Assembly: GCF_047496725.1 (NCBI RefSeq)
Contig: NC_132971.1
Location: 1,389,501 to 1,453,500 of the forward strand
Direction: 5' to 3'
From: Anoplolepis gracilipes
Taxonomy: Eukaryota; Arthropoda; Insecta; Hymenoptera; Formicidae
Length of the DNA stretch: 64,000 nucleotides
Position 1 is the first letter of the stretch. The number at the start of each line of letters is the position of its first letter. The notes beneath the pieces were generated by a model, which saw nothing but the letters and a program-made list of their open reading frames with translations, was not told the DNA's origin and did not search any database. The translations under genes were made by a program, and so were the position numbers. Of this stretch, positions 1 to 10,765 are shown piece by piece.

Positions 1-1790
1 AAATTTCAATTTTTTCTATTCGTTAGAAAATTACATTGTAAGAAAGCGGCGTCCGTCGATTAAACAAATTTTTCAAAAGTTTGTCCAAGAATACTAAATT
101 TAAAAAAAATCCTAGCACAATTTCAATAATTGGATATTAAAGAGCAGAGTTTTAGCTTTAATTTCTTCTTTTTAACAAATATTCTATGATTTTTTTTCGC
201 CGAGTTATTCGTTATTAAAGCAAAATCGAGCTATTGACTTTGAACGCTTATACCTAGTGAAAAAATAATCGTGTAATAATCATTAATTTAAGTTTTTGAA
301 ATGTATAGAAAAAAACTTAACACTTTGGCCTTTTGTACGGGTAATTGAAATGCTTTTTACTTGTAAATGTTGTAAAGTTCATGAAAATTTCGTTGAAATA
401 TGTTTCAGTTTGATTTTTCAGCTAAAATATTGTAAGATAAGAGAAAGATTACAGTAGTACATAGAGATTAAATTTTTAATATTTTACTTAATCTTAATGA
501 GTCAGTCAGATAGGATATTGTATTAACTTCTTTTGTTTTTTGGTCTCCTATCCTCTGTCGACGTTTCACATATGTTATGAATTGGATGTCGATCATTCGT
601 GTCTTCAGCGTGGTTAATTTATTTTGAGACATGACTTGTTGATTTGATTAATTTATTATCAAAATCTTTGGCTTGTGCGTCTTTTTATCTGTCATGTGCT
701 CTCCTTGTATCTCTATTAATTAATGTTTAACGGGTGCAGAAATATTGTGAAAACTGTCTGACGTCAACAAATTATTTATGTAATACACGTTCGTACGTGG
801 TTATTTTGTTCTGATTGCAGTTAAAAGATTGATGTCAAGCTTTGATTTCGAAATTTTATCATGTTTCATTTAATATTCGTAAACACATAATGTAGAATAT
901 AATTTATAATTTTCTCCAAATTTTTACGGTTCTTATAAGCACAAGTATTTTGCAATCTGTACAACTAATATCATCCTCACTATTCTATTTACACATATAC
1001 GCACGAGTCTCTATAAATTGTGTTAATATGTTAATTATTTAATACGAGTTATTACAGAATATTCATTTTATTCTTCATTTAACATATATATTAGATGTAC
1101 TGCATGATATTGCATATCATGCATAGTGCATATCATATCATTCACTTCCTCAATATTCTTAATTGAAACCAGTTTCTCAAGAAACTTTTCAAAAGTTTTT
1201 GTGATCTTTAGTGTAAAAGTTGCTTCAATCAAGTTTCTTTTTACTCACCTGCAATACAACAACAAAAAATTATTTAATGATATTTGATATCGCAATAAGA
1301 ATGATTAAATGCATGATTAAGTATGATTATTTCTAAATATTAAGAAAAAGAAATATTTACGCAGACAATATTACATGAAAGGTAACTGATACCAAAGGTT
1401 CAATTAAATTAAGAAAAAAGTACTAGTTACGTCATCTGACAATGAGAGAAAAAAGTGATCTTGAATTTGCACTTGATGTATTTTTTATTTGATTATTATA
1501 TTTTGTAAAGTTTATCGAGTAATTTTTCCGTAATAAGTTTGATATAATATGTATAAATATAAAAAAATTATATATTCGCAAATAATAACAATAATTTTAC
1601 ATTGTGTGATAAAAAAGTAAATTAATTTTATATTATTAGTATTATTAGATACATAAAGAGATAGTATAGAGGCAATAGGAGCAAAGAGATTTGTTTTGAA
1701 TGTGGGTTAAATTTTTGAATTCTATTAGTGTATCAGAAAGTTTTATTAATAATTAGTACATTAATGAATTCTTTGACAATGTTAAAATAA
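1..1790. other. AT-rich non-coding stretch
   Basis: No ORF of note and no recognisable exon, RNA gene or clear repeat boundary. The right part may belong to the 3' flank of the Penelope-like element that follows on the minus strand. Confidence 0.5.
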
Positions 1791-1797
1791 AATACGA

Positions 1798-1836
1798 TAC
1801 AAACGTTTCGATCCTTGTTCGGATCCTCTTCAGCGT
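1798..1836 (-). ncRNA. Hammerhead-ribozyme-like motif, decayed
   Basis: Read on the minus strand, the sequence has a CTGAAGA core half. A five-base-pair helix (GATCC with GGATC) closed by a six-base loop follows, then GAAAC. These are the two conserved halves of a type I hammerhead, in the right order around stem II. One extra G sits between the first core half and stem II, and stem I is weak (about four pairs with an extra unpaired base), so activity is doubtful. Penelope-like elements are known to carry hammerhead motifs in their terminal repeats. This one lies downstream of the Penelope-like ORF remnant on the same strand, as expected for a 3' pseudo-LTR. Confidence 0.45.
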
Positions 1837-2488
1837 AATGTGTGAAAAGATAATAAGCGTAATTAATAAGTATAAGATCCCGAATTATTCATATTCGCAA
1901 GTCAAATCGTAACGAAATAGCCGCATACTGTCAGTTTATAATTAATTCATAAGGTAAACATTACATCATTCGCTATTCTGTCGGATTAAAGAGTTAACGT
2001 TTATTACGCGAGTATATGATGTCACATATTCTATGATGTTCGACTATAAGTTATTCGTGATGTTTTTCTATATGAACTAATGACTCTTTCAAATGTGTTC
2101 ATTTTTTCCGTCAAGCATTTTTCGGAGGTTTCCAAGCCACGAGACGTGCAATATATAGGTGAGGGGAAAAAAGATTCTAGTATGAAAAAATTAAACCAAA
2201 TCAATAACTGACATCGAATTGATGTTTTGTTGAACAAATTTGTAAAATAATAAGTGACAATAATTAAATAAATAAATTCGACAATGAAAATAGATTAAGT
2301 AAATCAAATAAAATAAAAGATGAATAAATGAAACTAAAAATAAATAAAATTGCTTACTGGAAGTAGATTCTTCGGTTATCTGTCCACTTAACTTATTCTT
2401 TATATCGTGCTGTTATTATACGTGTAACTGAGATGGAAGATTAAGCGGTACTGCGATTACGTGAACAAAATATGAGAAGAGGTCGTTT
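1837..2488 (-). mobile_element. Probable 3' tail of the Penelope-like element
   Basis: The sequence lies between the end of the endonuclease frame and the hammerhead-like motif. It holds no ORF of substance. Its assignment to the element rests on position and the shared minus-strand order, not on a matched terminal repeat. Confidence 0.35.
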
Positions 2489-3418
2489 TTAGGTGACGTC
2501 ATATCTTCGGTATTTACATTCTGTGTCTATTTGTAGATCAATGCTGTTTGTTCGTCGTTTTATATGTAAGATTTCCGATATCAGTCTTTTAGCGTAAATA
2601 GGCTCATTATTAAAAATTTGCATATTATCCCCATTAAATTCATGATTGTGTGTCAAGCGGTAGTCAAAAATAACCTAATAGATAGTACTACTTTTCTTCA
2701 TGTTGGTCTTATGTTCATTAATTCTAGTTCTAAGTTTTCTGCCCGCTTGACCAACATATGAGACATTGCAATCCGAGCAATTGATTTTATATACTACATT
2801 TGTTTTTGTAGGATTTGGGATCGAATCTTTATGAGTTTTGATGAATTTATTATTTTTGTTCATACTGTAATAGGCTAGTTTAATATCAACATCTTTTAGA
2901 ACATTTTTCATTTGTTCTGTTAGCGATGCTAAATACGGAATAGTAAAAAATGAGGTACTTTTGGAGGCAGGAGTGTTTCTATAATTTGATGTTTTTTTAA
3001 TTAAGTACTTTATACGTTTGTTCATTGTTTTAAAAATCAAGTCAATTGCGTAAGAATTTTCAGTTGAGATCTTTATTACATGCTTAAAATTCTTTTCATG
3101 ATAAGTCGGGTTTGATAATAAAAATGCTCTATCGATTAAGCCTATTATTGTGCCACGCTTTTGGTTCAACGGATGTTGAGAATGGAAATTCAGATATCTG
3201 CCCGAAAAAGTATTCTTATGGTACCAGTCGAATATTATGTAGTTGTTTTTTAAAAAAAGTGTCAGGTCTAAAAAGTTTAATTTATTATGATCACTGGTTT
3301 CCACTGTAAATTGTATTCTGTTGTGGAAAGAGTTAAATAAGATCACTGTCTTGTCAATAAAATTGGAAGGTACCGATATTAATACGTCGTCAACTTCAAT
3401 AATATTAGTATTCGAAAA
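2489..3418 (-). pseudogene. Penelope-like retroelement remnant (RT C-terminus plus GIY-YIG endonuclease)
   Basis: The minus-strand frame opens just after a TAA. It reads through the reverse transcriptase catalytic region (VDDVLISVPSNF) into the thumb and linker, then a GIY-YIG endonuclease start (VVYKINCSDCNVSYVGQAGR). An in-frame TAG at 2675-2677 interrupts the domain. The same frame then continues for about 61 codons (RLTHNHEF, AKRLISEILHIKR) to a TAA at 2489-2491. The RT plus GIY-YIG order is diagnostic of Penelope-like elements. Both ends and the internal stop show a dead, 5'-truncated copy. Confidence 0.85.
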
Positions 3419-3424
3419 TTATGT

Positions 3425-3610
3425 ATAATATGTGAAATCTTTTTTGTTAATAGACAATGAGCGACGGCTAAAAAACCTTTGAAATGTTATTTAGTTAGAG
3501 TGATGACCTTGATTTTAATGGTGTTTTTGAAATGTTATTTGTAGACTAAAGTAGTGATCTTGACAACAAGTCAAGGTCATTCAGAGAGAGCCGGGATCTG
3601 AGTTTCTTTT
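3425..3610. repeat. Dispersed repeat, copy 1
   Basis: This segment shares an ordered series of words with 5690-5830: TTGTTAATA, then AACAATGA/GACAATGA, then CGACGGTTAAAA/CGACGGCTAAAA, then AGTCAAGGTCAT. Each copy carries the nonamer TCAAGGTCA. The element's identity is unknown. Confidence 0.5.
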
Positions 3611-5689
3611 TCAGCATATGTACAGTATAATTACGTATGTACATACTAATGTTTAATTATGAACATACGTAATATATTAATACTCTAGCACTTGTCTAGT
3701 CTCACACTTTTTTTATTTTTCACTTTGTTGAAAATTCGATTTATCTGATTAACGTACAAGTGCGAGAAGTCACTTTTATCACATAAATTATAAATAATTA
3801 AAATAATTACATTAAAGACGCTTCTTGTCAATCTACTGACTAATTGTCAGTCGAATCTTGTACGTGTAGACACGTGGTGTAGTTTACGAATGAGTCATCC
3901 AATTAATAATGAATGTGTGTTAAGGTCTAATAGATTAGAGCGATTCATGATATACATACCTCGAGTTACAAGAGAAAATGGCTTAGCACTTTATATTTCA
4001 TCGGCAATTTATACCGGTTTCCATGACTCAATGTTTTATGCGAGTTTGCTTGAGGAAAGGCTTTATAATCATCGCAAACTACGCAGTTAAAAACGTTGCT
4101 TGCTGAATGTAATCAGATTTCTTTACATCTACTCCTACCTTTGCATTATGTATTAAAAAATGTGGAGAGGGAAACATATACGGCTAAACCAGAGAAATTT
4201 ACAGGCCAAATTTACACGTACACGATTTGCGCTTGCGCATGTCTCTCCCCATATTTTATATCACATAAATGTAAGGACAGATGCAAAAAAAGTGGGCTAC
4301 GAAAAATCCGACTTCTGGCATCGCTCTGGTAGCGTGCAGTATGTTAGTTTTTACACAATGGAACACGAGTGCTATTTTTTTCTTTATACTTTGTTGTTAG
4401 GTCCAATAAACAGCCAATAAAAACTAGCGACTATTAGATCACGTGACAACGTTTACGTGATTGCATCACTGAATCCGGAAAAATTCTCTTCCGTTGACAT
4501 GCAAAAATAAATAATTCTTCTTTCTTGATTTTCTTCTTTATTCTCTGTATATTCTGTGAATATCTATAATGTCAGACACGATGAATCGCGAAACTCGTGC
4601 TAAACGTTACATCTCATTGTCAGTTCTGTCCTGCAAAAATGAATTTTATTTTAAGAAAGCACACTTTTATTCTTGAATTAAAATTAAGATAAGCTTAGAC
4701 AAGAAGGACATAACCGATTTCAGATATAGGAGAATATTTCAGAAACAGAATTTTTAGATTAATTGATTATCAATTGATTTAATTACACTGATCAACAAAA
4801 TAAAATTTTTTTGCCTTAAATTCTATATCAAATCATTTCTGGTAGATTTTTAGTGTTGATTACACTGACCATAAAAATGGTCGTCATGTATATGTCAAAG
4901 TAATCATATTGTCAAGACAAATTTGATATTGAACAGTGTTATTTTTTCCCGCAACTTCTCAATTTTTATATTAAAAATTTGATGTGTATGTAATTTCTTG
5001 ATAAATGGATAATAAATTTATAATTTATAATTTTATAAATTTATCTATTCGGCAAATTTATAATTTTATAAGGAAAACTAGTATAAATATACCAGTATAA
5101 ATAAGCCAGTATGTGTTAATTGATCACGGGAAACATTGTATGTAACACAAAAACTGGTTGCAAAAATAGTGAAAAAGAGAGAAAAAATTATACAACCTGC
5201 ATTAACAGATAATTACATAAGTAAAAAAACGATGCAAACATGAACTGTAAGGACTGTGCGATGTGCAAATAAACTGCTAATTTATGACACAAAATATTTT
5301 ATATAATATATAGGACTTAAGTAGGTACTTCAATTCGGATAAAGAACACATAAAAGTAGTTTATATAAACGTATATGTGTGTGTAATTTAGTTGATCACT
5401 CTCTTCCAAGGTATAATCATTTTTATTCTTAATGATTACAAAGTTTCACAATCAGTCAATGTCAAGCTGCTTATCTTTAAGATATCTAAAGATATGCGAA
5501 ATGTTATATGGTTTAACTTGTTTGTATAAGTAATATAATAATATTTTTTTACCTTGATAATCTTCAAACTTTATTAATTAAGTTTATACAAATGTTAGGG
5601 TAAAGTCCCACGCGTTTTCTGTAAGGTTATTATACATTGTAAAATGTTACATACTTCACTTTCGATAAGAACAAAAAATAATTACATCT
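3611..5689. other. Non-coding stretch, nothing recognised
   Basis: Several short ORFs (for example 3890-4090 and 4160-4420) have no recognisable domain, no plausible splice partner and no conserved look. I treat them as chance. A TCACGTGA E-box occurs near 4439, without a gene nearby. Confidence 0.5.
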
Positions 5690-5830
5690 CATTTTTCAAA
5701 CTTTTTTTGTTAATAATTTTTTAATAAACAATGACCGACGGTTAAAACTTTTTGGAGGTTGCTAAGAACAGTGACCTTGACAACATATATCAAAGTCAAG
5801 GTCATAGGAGTTGGGTCCCTTTTGCTGAAG
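5690..5830. repeat. Dispersed repeat, copy 2
   Basis: This is the second copy of the segment at 3425-3610, with the same word order and the same AGTCAAGGTCAT. Confidence 0.5.
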
Positions 5831-6100
5831 GTTTATCCTGTAAGCGCGATGGCTATAATTCTGGAGTCAATAAGATACATAGGATGTTGAAATTAATTTT
5901 TTGCATTTTTTTTTGTCTCCCGTCCGTCGAAGTTGGTTCCACGTGTTATGAGCATCTTGTACAGAATTTATGATAATTTTAAGTTTTTTTATAATCAGCA
6001 CGTAATCAAAAGACTTATGATCTATTTAACCTTTAGACTGCCATAAGCCGCAAAGCTACTTTTGTGGCTCTGAATGTGCTAATAAAATAGTGGTATTTAC

Positions 6101-7215
6101 CAGAGTTGGGAAAGTTACTTTATAAAAGTAACACACATTCGTTATCGTTATAGTTCTTTTTTCCGAAAAGTAACTCGTTACCGTTACTCGTTACTAATTT
6201 TAAAAAATAACTCGTTACCGTTACCGTTACTCAAAAAGTAACGAATCGTTACAATTTTCGTTACTTTTTTTGTACATACAATTCAAACTTTACATAAAAA
6301 TTTTTTTAATACAAGATCAAATCATTTAATACAAGAATCAAATTAAATTAAAAATTTACACTAAACACTAAAAATTTTTAAACATTATTTTGCATTAAAG
6401 CAATCAAAATGATATAATTTTGATGGTGACATCGCTATTGATATAAAGTGTGTAATAATTTTGATAATAAATTATTTTAAATAAGAGAAACTTTAAAAAA
6501 AAATTATAAACAAGCTTTCTTAAATACTTTTAGATGTTGTAAATGTAAATAAAGTGATTTTCTTATTGTTAGTTTACTTTCAATAGATTTGTAAATATGA
6601 TCAAAATCGCTTTCTTCACGTCTCTTTAATTTTTTTAATTTTAAAATTTTAACATGATACGATAATTTTGATAATGTCAAATTCTTGATTAATCATTAAA
6701 TTATCTGTCTACTTAAATGTTTTTTTACGAAGTAGAAAGATACTAGGAAGAGATTCCAGTGCAATTTCTATGTGATACTGCATTTCAATACTTATCAATC
6801 CCTAAGTTGAATTTCGAGCATATGAGCACATGCATGTCTACAGTATATGTTACATGTACTATATAAAATGTGCTCATATACATGAAACGAAAAATATCTA
6901 TATTTCTTTATTTGAAAATTATATTAAAAAAAAGTATAGTATATTCAAGTATATCCGAAAAAAATGCCAAACAGCACAGAAAGACCAAAAGAGATCTTAA
7001 AGATATTTAAAAGACAATAAGACGTCTTTAAGTTGTCTTTTAAGTATCTTTTAAAGATGTGTGCTATCTGGAAAGTAACGATAAAAGTAACTGTTAATTT
7101 CGTTACTCGTTATTGAAAAATGTAACGAAGTTATTTTTTCCGTTACAAACAAAAATTTGTAACGCTGTCACCGTTACAGTTACCAAAAAAAGTAACGTGT
7201 TACTTCCCAACACTG
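6101..7215. mobile_element. hAT-like non-autonomous element, about 1.1 kb
   Basis: The left end is CAGAGTTGGGAAAGTTAC and the right end is the inverted form, GTTACTTCCCAACACTG. Both ends also carry many GTAAC/GTTAC words (strings of CGTTAC). The flanking octamers are GTATTTAC (6093-6100) and ATATTTAT (7216-7223), matching at 6 of 8 positions, as for a worn hAT 8-bp target duplication. There is no transposase ORF. Related copies occur at 36978-37330 and 39499-39992. Confidence 0.7.
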
Positions 7216-7866
7216 ATATTTATTAATAAATTACATATTAATACATACGTGTATGTATTAATATATTTATAATTTATTAATTAAATTAGCGAGTATATAG
7301 TATGTGTATTTACGTTCCTATGTGTGTGCGTGCGTATGTGTGTCTGTATAGCATTAAAATTTTTGTAGTATTTTTTAATTATATACTAAGCATATATTTG
7401 ACAAAATAATTATGTTATTTCTTACACTATAGACATAGCATACACATATATAAAAATCATAAAATGTAACAAAAAAATATAAATAAAACTTACAAAAATT
7501 GAAAAATAATACAATATACAAAAAATATAATACAAAAAATATGATTATTAAATTTTTCATTTATTTGAAAAACTATATAATTTCTCCACAAATATACAAA
7601 ATGTAATACAAAAAATATGTTTACTAAATTTATTTATTTATTTTTAAAAATATATCATTTTTCCGCATAAGCTTATACATTTATAGTCATTCATATTGTC
7701 AATACTGCTCTTACAATTAGAGTCAAAATTTCATAAATCAGTTTTCAGAATAATCGGAATCAGTAACACCGAAAACCCCCAAATACACTAGTCTTGAGAA
7801 AATAAACATTTTTTAAATTGTTTACCTCCGTTCCTTGCCGCAAAGCTACTTTTGTGGCTCTTACTA

Positions 7867-8152
7867 CCCGGTAAAAAATTTGTTATGTATAATTATATAT
7901 GATATATGACCATATAAAATAATATAGAAATATATAAAATTTTATATAAGTTATGTATAATTATATATAATAATATATGACTTGTTGTATAATTATATAT
8001 AATTTTATATTAATGTTGGCTAAATGTCAGTCAACGATAATACGAAATTATGCATACTATACATAACTATACATAACTTATACAGAATTTTATATATTTC
8101 TATATACTTTTATATTGTTATATATAATTATATATAAGAAATTTTTACCGGG
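7867..8152. mobile_element. Palindromic AT-rich MITE with CCCGGTAAAAAATTT ends
   Basis: The sequence begins CCCGGTAAAAAATTT and ends AAATTTTTACCGGG, so the termini are inverted repeats. Much of the interior (TATGTATAATTATATAT and its reverse complement) also folds back. No ORF. A shorter relative lies at 8664-8764. Confidence 0.65.
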
Positions 8153-8663
8153 TGAAACTCGAAATTTTATGCAACGTGCCTGTTATCTATATATATATAA
8201 ATTTTTCAGGAAAAAAAGCACTATTTTAATGCAAAAATAGCGACAGCGTAAAGGTTAATCATGTTTTTATTAAATTTTCTGAGCGTAAAATATCTGTTTT
8301 TAACCATATGTCGCTTTTATAAATTTGCGTAATTATTGTCACTAATTTTAAGTTCTTTTTGAAATACATATAGAATACATTTTATAAAATGACATAAAAA
8401 TGAATTCTTTTCGAATAGCTTGTGTTATCTGGGTAGTTAACATATGTAGATTCGTCTCATTGAAATCTTTTTTTTTCTGTAACTTTTTATATTAACTTAT
8501 TATAATTAATTAATTATTTCTAATATATATTTTATATTTATTTGTGTATTATATTTATTTGTTTTAATTAATTTATATAAATTAACCATTTCTATTAAAA
8601 TTTACTACTTCTCTCTCTCTCTCTCTCGTTATAAAATTCTTTACTGTTTTTTCTATTGTGCAT

Positions 8664-8764
8664 CCCAATAAAAAATTTCTTATGTATAGCTATACAGAAT
8701 TAAATATAATTATACAGTATTCTACACAATTGTGTATAATTATATATAAAAATTTTTTACCGGG
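8664..8764. mobile_element. Short copy of the CCCGGTAAAAAATTT MITE
   Basis: It starts CCCAATAAAAAATTTCTTATG and ends AAATTTTTTACCGGG, so it keeps the same termini with a roughly 100-bp core. Confidence 0.55.
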
Positions 8765-8923
8765 TATATATATATATATGTTAACTAATAATTGCGCAAA
8801 TTTATAAAAGCGATATTTTTAAAAACTATAATTTACAATAATATATATTTACTAGCGTTTTACTTTAAAGATTTAATAAAATAAACACGCTGACGTAATA
8901 TATATTATATATATCTTCGAGAG

Positions 8924-8983
8924 AGAGAAAGAGTGAGAGCGAGAGGGAGGGAGAGGGGGGGGGAGAGAGAGAGAGAGAGAGAG
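8924..8983. repeat. GA-rich microsatellite
   Basis: Mostly GA dinucleotides with an internal G run. It lies about 490 bp upstream of the Sec8-like start codon. Confidence 0.85.
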
Positions 8984-9468
8984 CTGATGCTGAAGGTAAA
9001 CAAACCTCTAAAAAGGATCACGAATTCCTTCACTATCAAGTCAAATTTCTCTCGTCTCTCTTTTATTTCTTTCTGAGCTTTTTGCTTCTTCCTTCAAGGC
9101 CTAAATATAATACATTTATTTATTTTGTGAAGTGCAAAAAAGTACATCTTCTAAAAATGACAGATCTTTTCATACACAACTTAACCTAATGTAACGATTA
9201 AGCTGATTAATTAAATTCAATATGTATGTTTTATCCTTAATACATATCAGAATTTTACCATTTAAGTGGACTAGTGAGATTTGGCCTTTTTTTATTTATG
9301 TAACTTTTTGTATTATGTGTAATCAATAAGAATTATTAATAATGTAAATTATAGTTTGTAAACATATTACTTTTGATCCAAATGTCTAATATACCAGCAA
9401 AGTTATTTTAATAAAAAAGATAATTTTTTTCTATTTTTCAGAAGGCTGCATATATACACAATTAAAAA

Positions 9469-10219
9469 ATGAATACAATACCTCCTGTCAAACCACCTCG
9501 TGGAATTAAACCAACGAAAGAAACGGCAAGTAAATTTTACAGTTGAATCGTTTTCTCTTGTTGAATTTATCGTTAGAAGAAAACTATTAGACAAATATTT
9601 ACTTGTATCTTTTAATATAAATTTTGTATTTCTTCTAGAGTGGTCTATTGATCTCTGTGATTCGTGCTTTGTCAGCAAGTGAGACAAATGAGCAACGAGA
9701 GATTGAGAAAGCCAAGTTGGAAAAAGAGTATAAACGTAGCGATCAACGGTTGGAAGAATTAGTTTCATCGCATGATCAAGATCTCATGGAAGTTATGCAA
9801 GTAAATACAGATATATCTGAATGTAACGAGAAATACAACTATATTAACTGCATATTATATTACATTACACTTTATTTCAGATATTCAGTGGATTATCTGA
9901 GAAGGTCACATCATTGCGAGAAAAGATTCATGCTGTGAAGGAGAATTTAAATGCCTGCAAACAATTGCTAAGATGTAAACGAGAGGAGTTATTGAATTTG
10001 TGGCTGGAAGGAATAGAACACAAACAAGTTTTACATCTTCTGAAGGATGTGTAAGTTATTTATACATATATATTTCAGATTTTTCTCTCTTTAAAAACAA
10101 AATAACTTCTCTTCAATTTAATGAATTTTAGATCGTCAGATTCATGCGGACGTATATCTTTAACAGAGCCTGAGCCATCGCAATTATCCAATATACCGCA
10201 TGATCCTTTAGAGCAATAA
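9469..10219 (+). CDS. Truncated Sec8/EXOC4-like gene, N-terminal domain only (158 aa)
   Basis: Exons: 9469-9525, 9639-9800, 9881-10050, 10132-10219. The protein begins MNTIPPVKPPRGIK and continues through SVIRALSASETNEQREIEKA, EKEYKRSD and REKIHAVKENLNACKQLL. This is the characteristic coiled-coil N-terminus of exocyst subunit Sec8/EXOC4, which tethers secretory vesicles at the plasma membrane. Sec8 is normally about 970 aa. Here the match stops at HKQVLHLLKDV, and a last exon adds 28 unrelated residues (ending NIPHDPLEQ) before TAA, with AATAAA right at the stop. No other Sec8 exon follows before CNOT1. Introns are retained, so this is a partial segmental duplicate or rearranged locus rather than a retrocopy. 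Intron 1 starts with GC (GCAAGT). An acceptor-like site at 9440 suggests an upstream 5' UTR exon. Homology is sure; whether a working protein is made is not. Confidence 0.8.
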
Positions 10220-10520
10220 AAATTTGGTAATTCTGTATATTATTATATTTAATGATTCAAAAATATATGATTATAAAAATTTAACTTTAATTGTATATAT
10301 AACAATATAAAAAAATATAAAGCTTTTTAATAGATTTAAGTAAGATAGTACAAATTTGTATATGTTGTATAAGGAAAAATAAAAGATGTATTTGTCATTT
10401 TTTTCTTGTCAAAATAAATTTTATAGAGACAGCTTAATCTTTGTACATACATTGTACTTTTCTTGCTTGAGACAATACATATGAGATGTATGACAGAAGA
10501 AAAAAATATTTTTGCTCTAT

Positions 10521-10601
10521 GGAACGGAATGCGCGGACCAATCACAAAATAGTGCAAAAAGAATGGAAAAAAAACTGTGATTGGTCCGCGCATTCCGTTC
10601 C
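10521..10601. repeat. Perfect 26-bp inverted repeat
   Basis: The arms at 10521-10546 and 10576-10601 are perfect reverse complements around a 29-base A-rich spacer. Each arm contains ATTGG/CCAAT next to a GC-rich core (GCGCGG). This is either the end structure of a tiny MITE or a CCAAT-box promoter palindrome. Confidence 0.8.
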
Positions 10602-10675
10602 GCTATAAATTTCCGCTCATGGGACGTCAGCCTTAATTTTCAATGCGTAGTCTGATACGGGCTTAAGGGAAATAT

Positions 10676-10704
10676 AAAGTCACTAGATGTAATCTAGTGA
10701 CTTT
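10676..10704. repeat. Perfect 13-bp inverted repeat, 3-base loop
   Basis: The left arm AAAGTCACTAGAT and its reverse complement are separated by GTA. It is flanked by the short direct repeat AGGGAAATATA on both sides, which looks like an insertion with a target duplication. Confidence 0.75.
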
Positions 10705-10729
10705 AGGGAAATATATATATGTCTCTCTG

Positions 10730-10765
10730 TTGGCTCGATCTGATTGGCTAATCAGATCGAGCCAA
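10730..10765. repeat. Perfect 16-bp inverted repeat, 4-base loop
   Basis: The arm TTGGCTCGATCTGATT pairs with its reverse complement around GGCT. The centre reads GATTGGCTAATC, which contains a CCAAT/ATTGG box. Confidence 0.75.

Larger units (their letters stand above)
6026..8258. mobile_element. TTAA-bounded element, piggyBac-like ends
   Basis: The left end reads TTAACCTTTAGACTG (TTAA at 6026-6029). The right end reads CAGCGTAAAGGTTAA (TTAA at 8255-8258). After reverse complementing, 11 of 13 bases next to the TTAA agree. A TTAA target duplication and short inverted ends are typical of piggyBac-type transposons. No transposase is visible. A 24-bp sequence starting GCCGCAAAGCTACTTTTG occurs directly repeated at 6047-6070 and 7837-7860, both inside. 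A hAT-like element (6101-7215) and a small palindromic MITE (7867-8152) sit within the interval. Confidence 0.5.

Noticed and set aside
3890..4420. Cluster of short plus-strand ORFs as a gene
   Set aside because: No domain, no phase-consistent splicing and no conserved-looking sequence.
9403..9768. Minus-strand ORF of 121 codons over the Sec8-like exons
   Set aside because: It is antisense to exons 1 and 2 of the Sec8-like gene, whose homology is strong; the minus translation has no recognisable domain.
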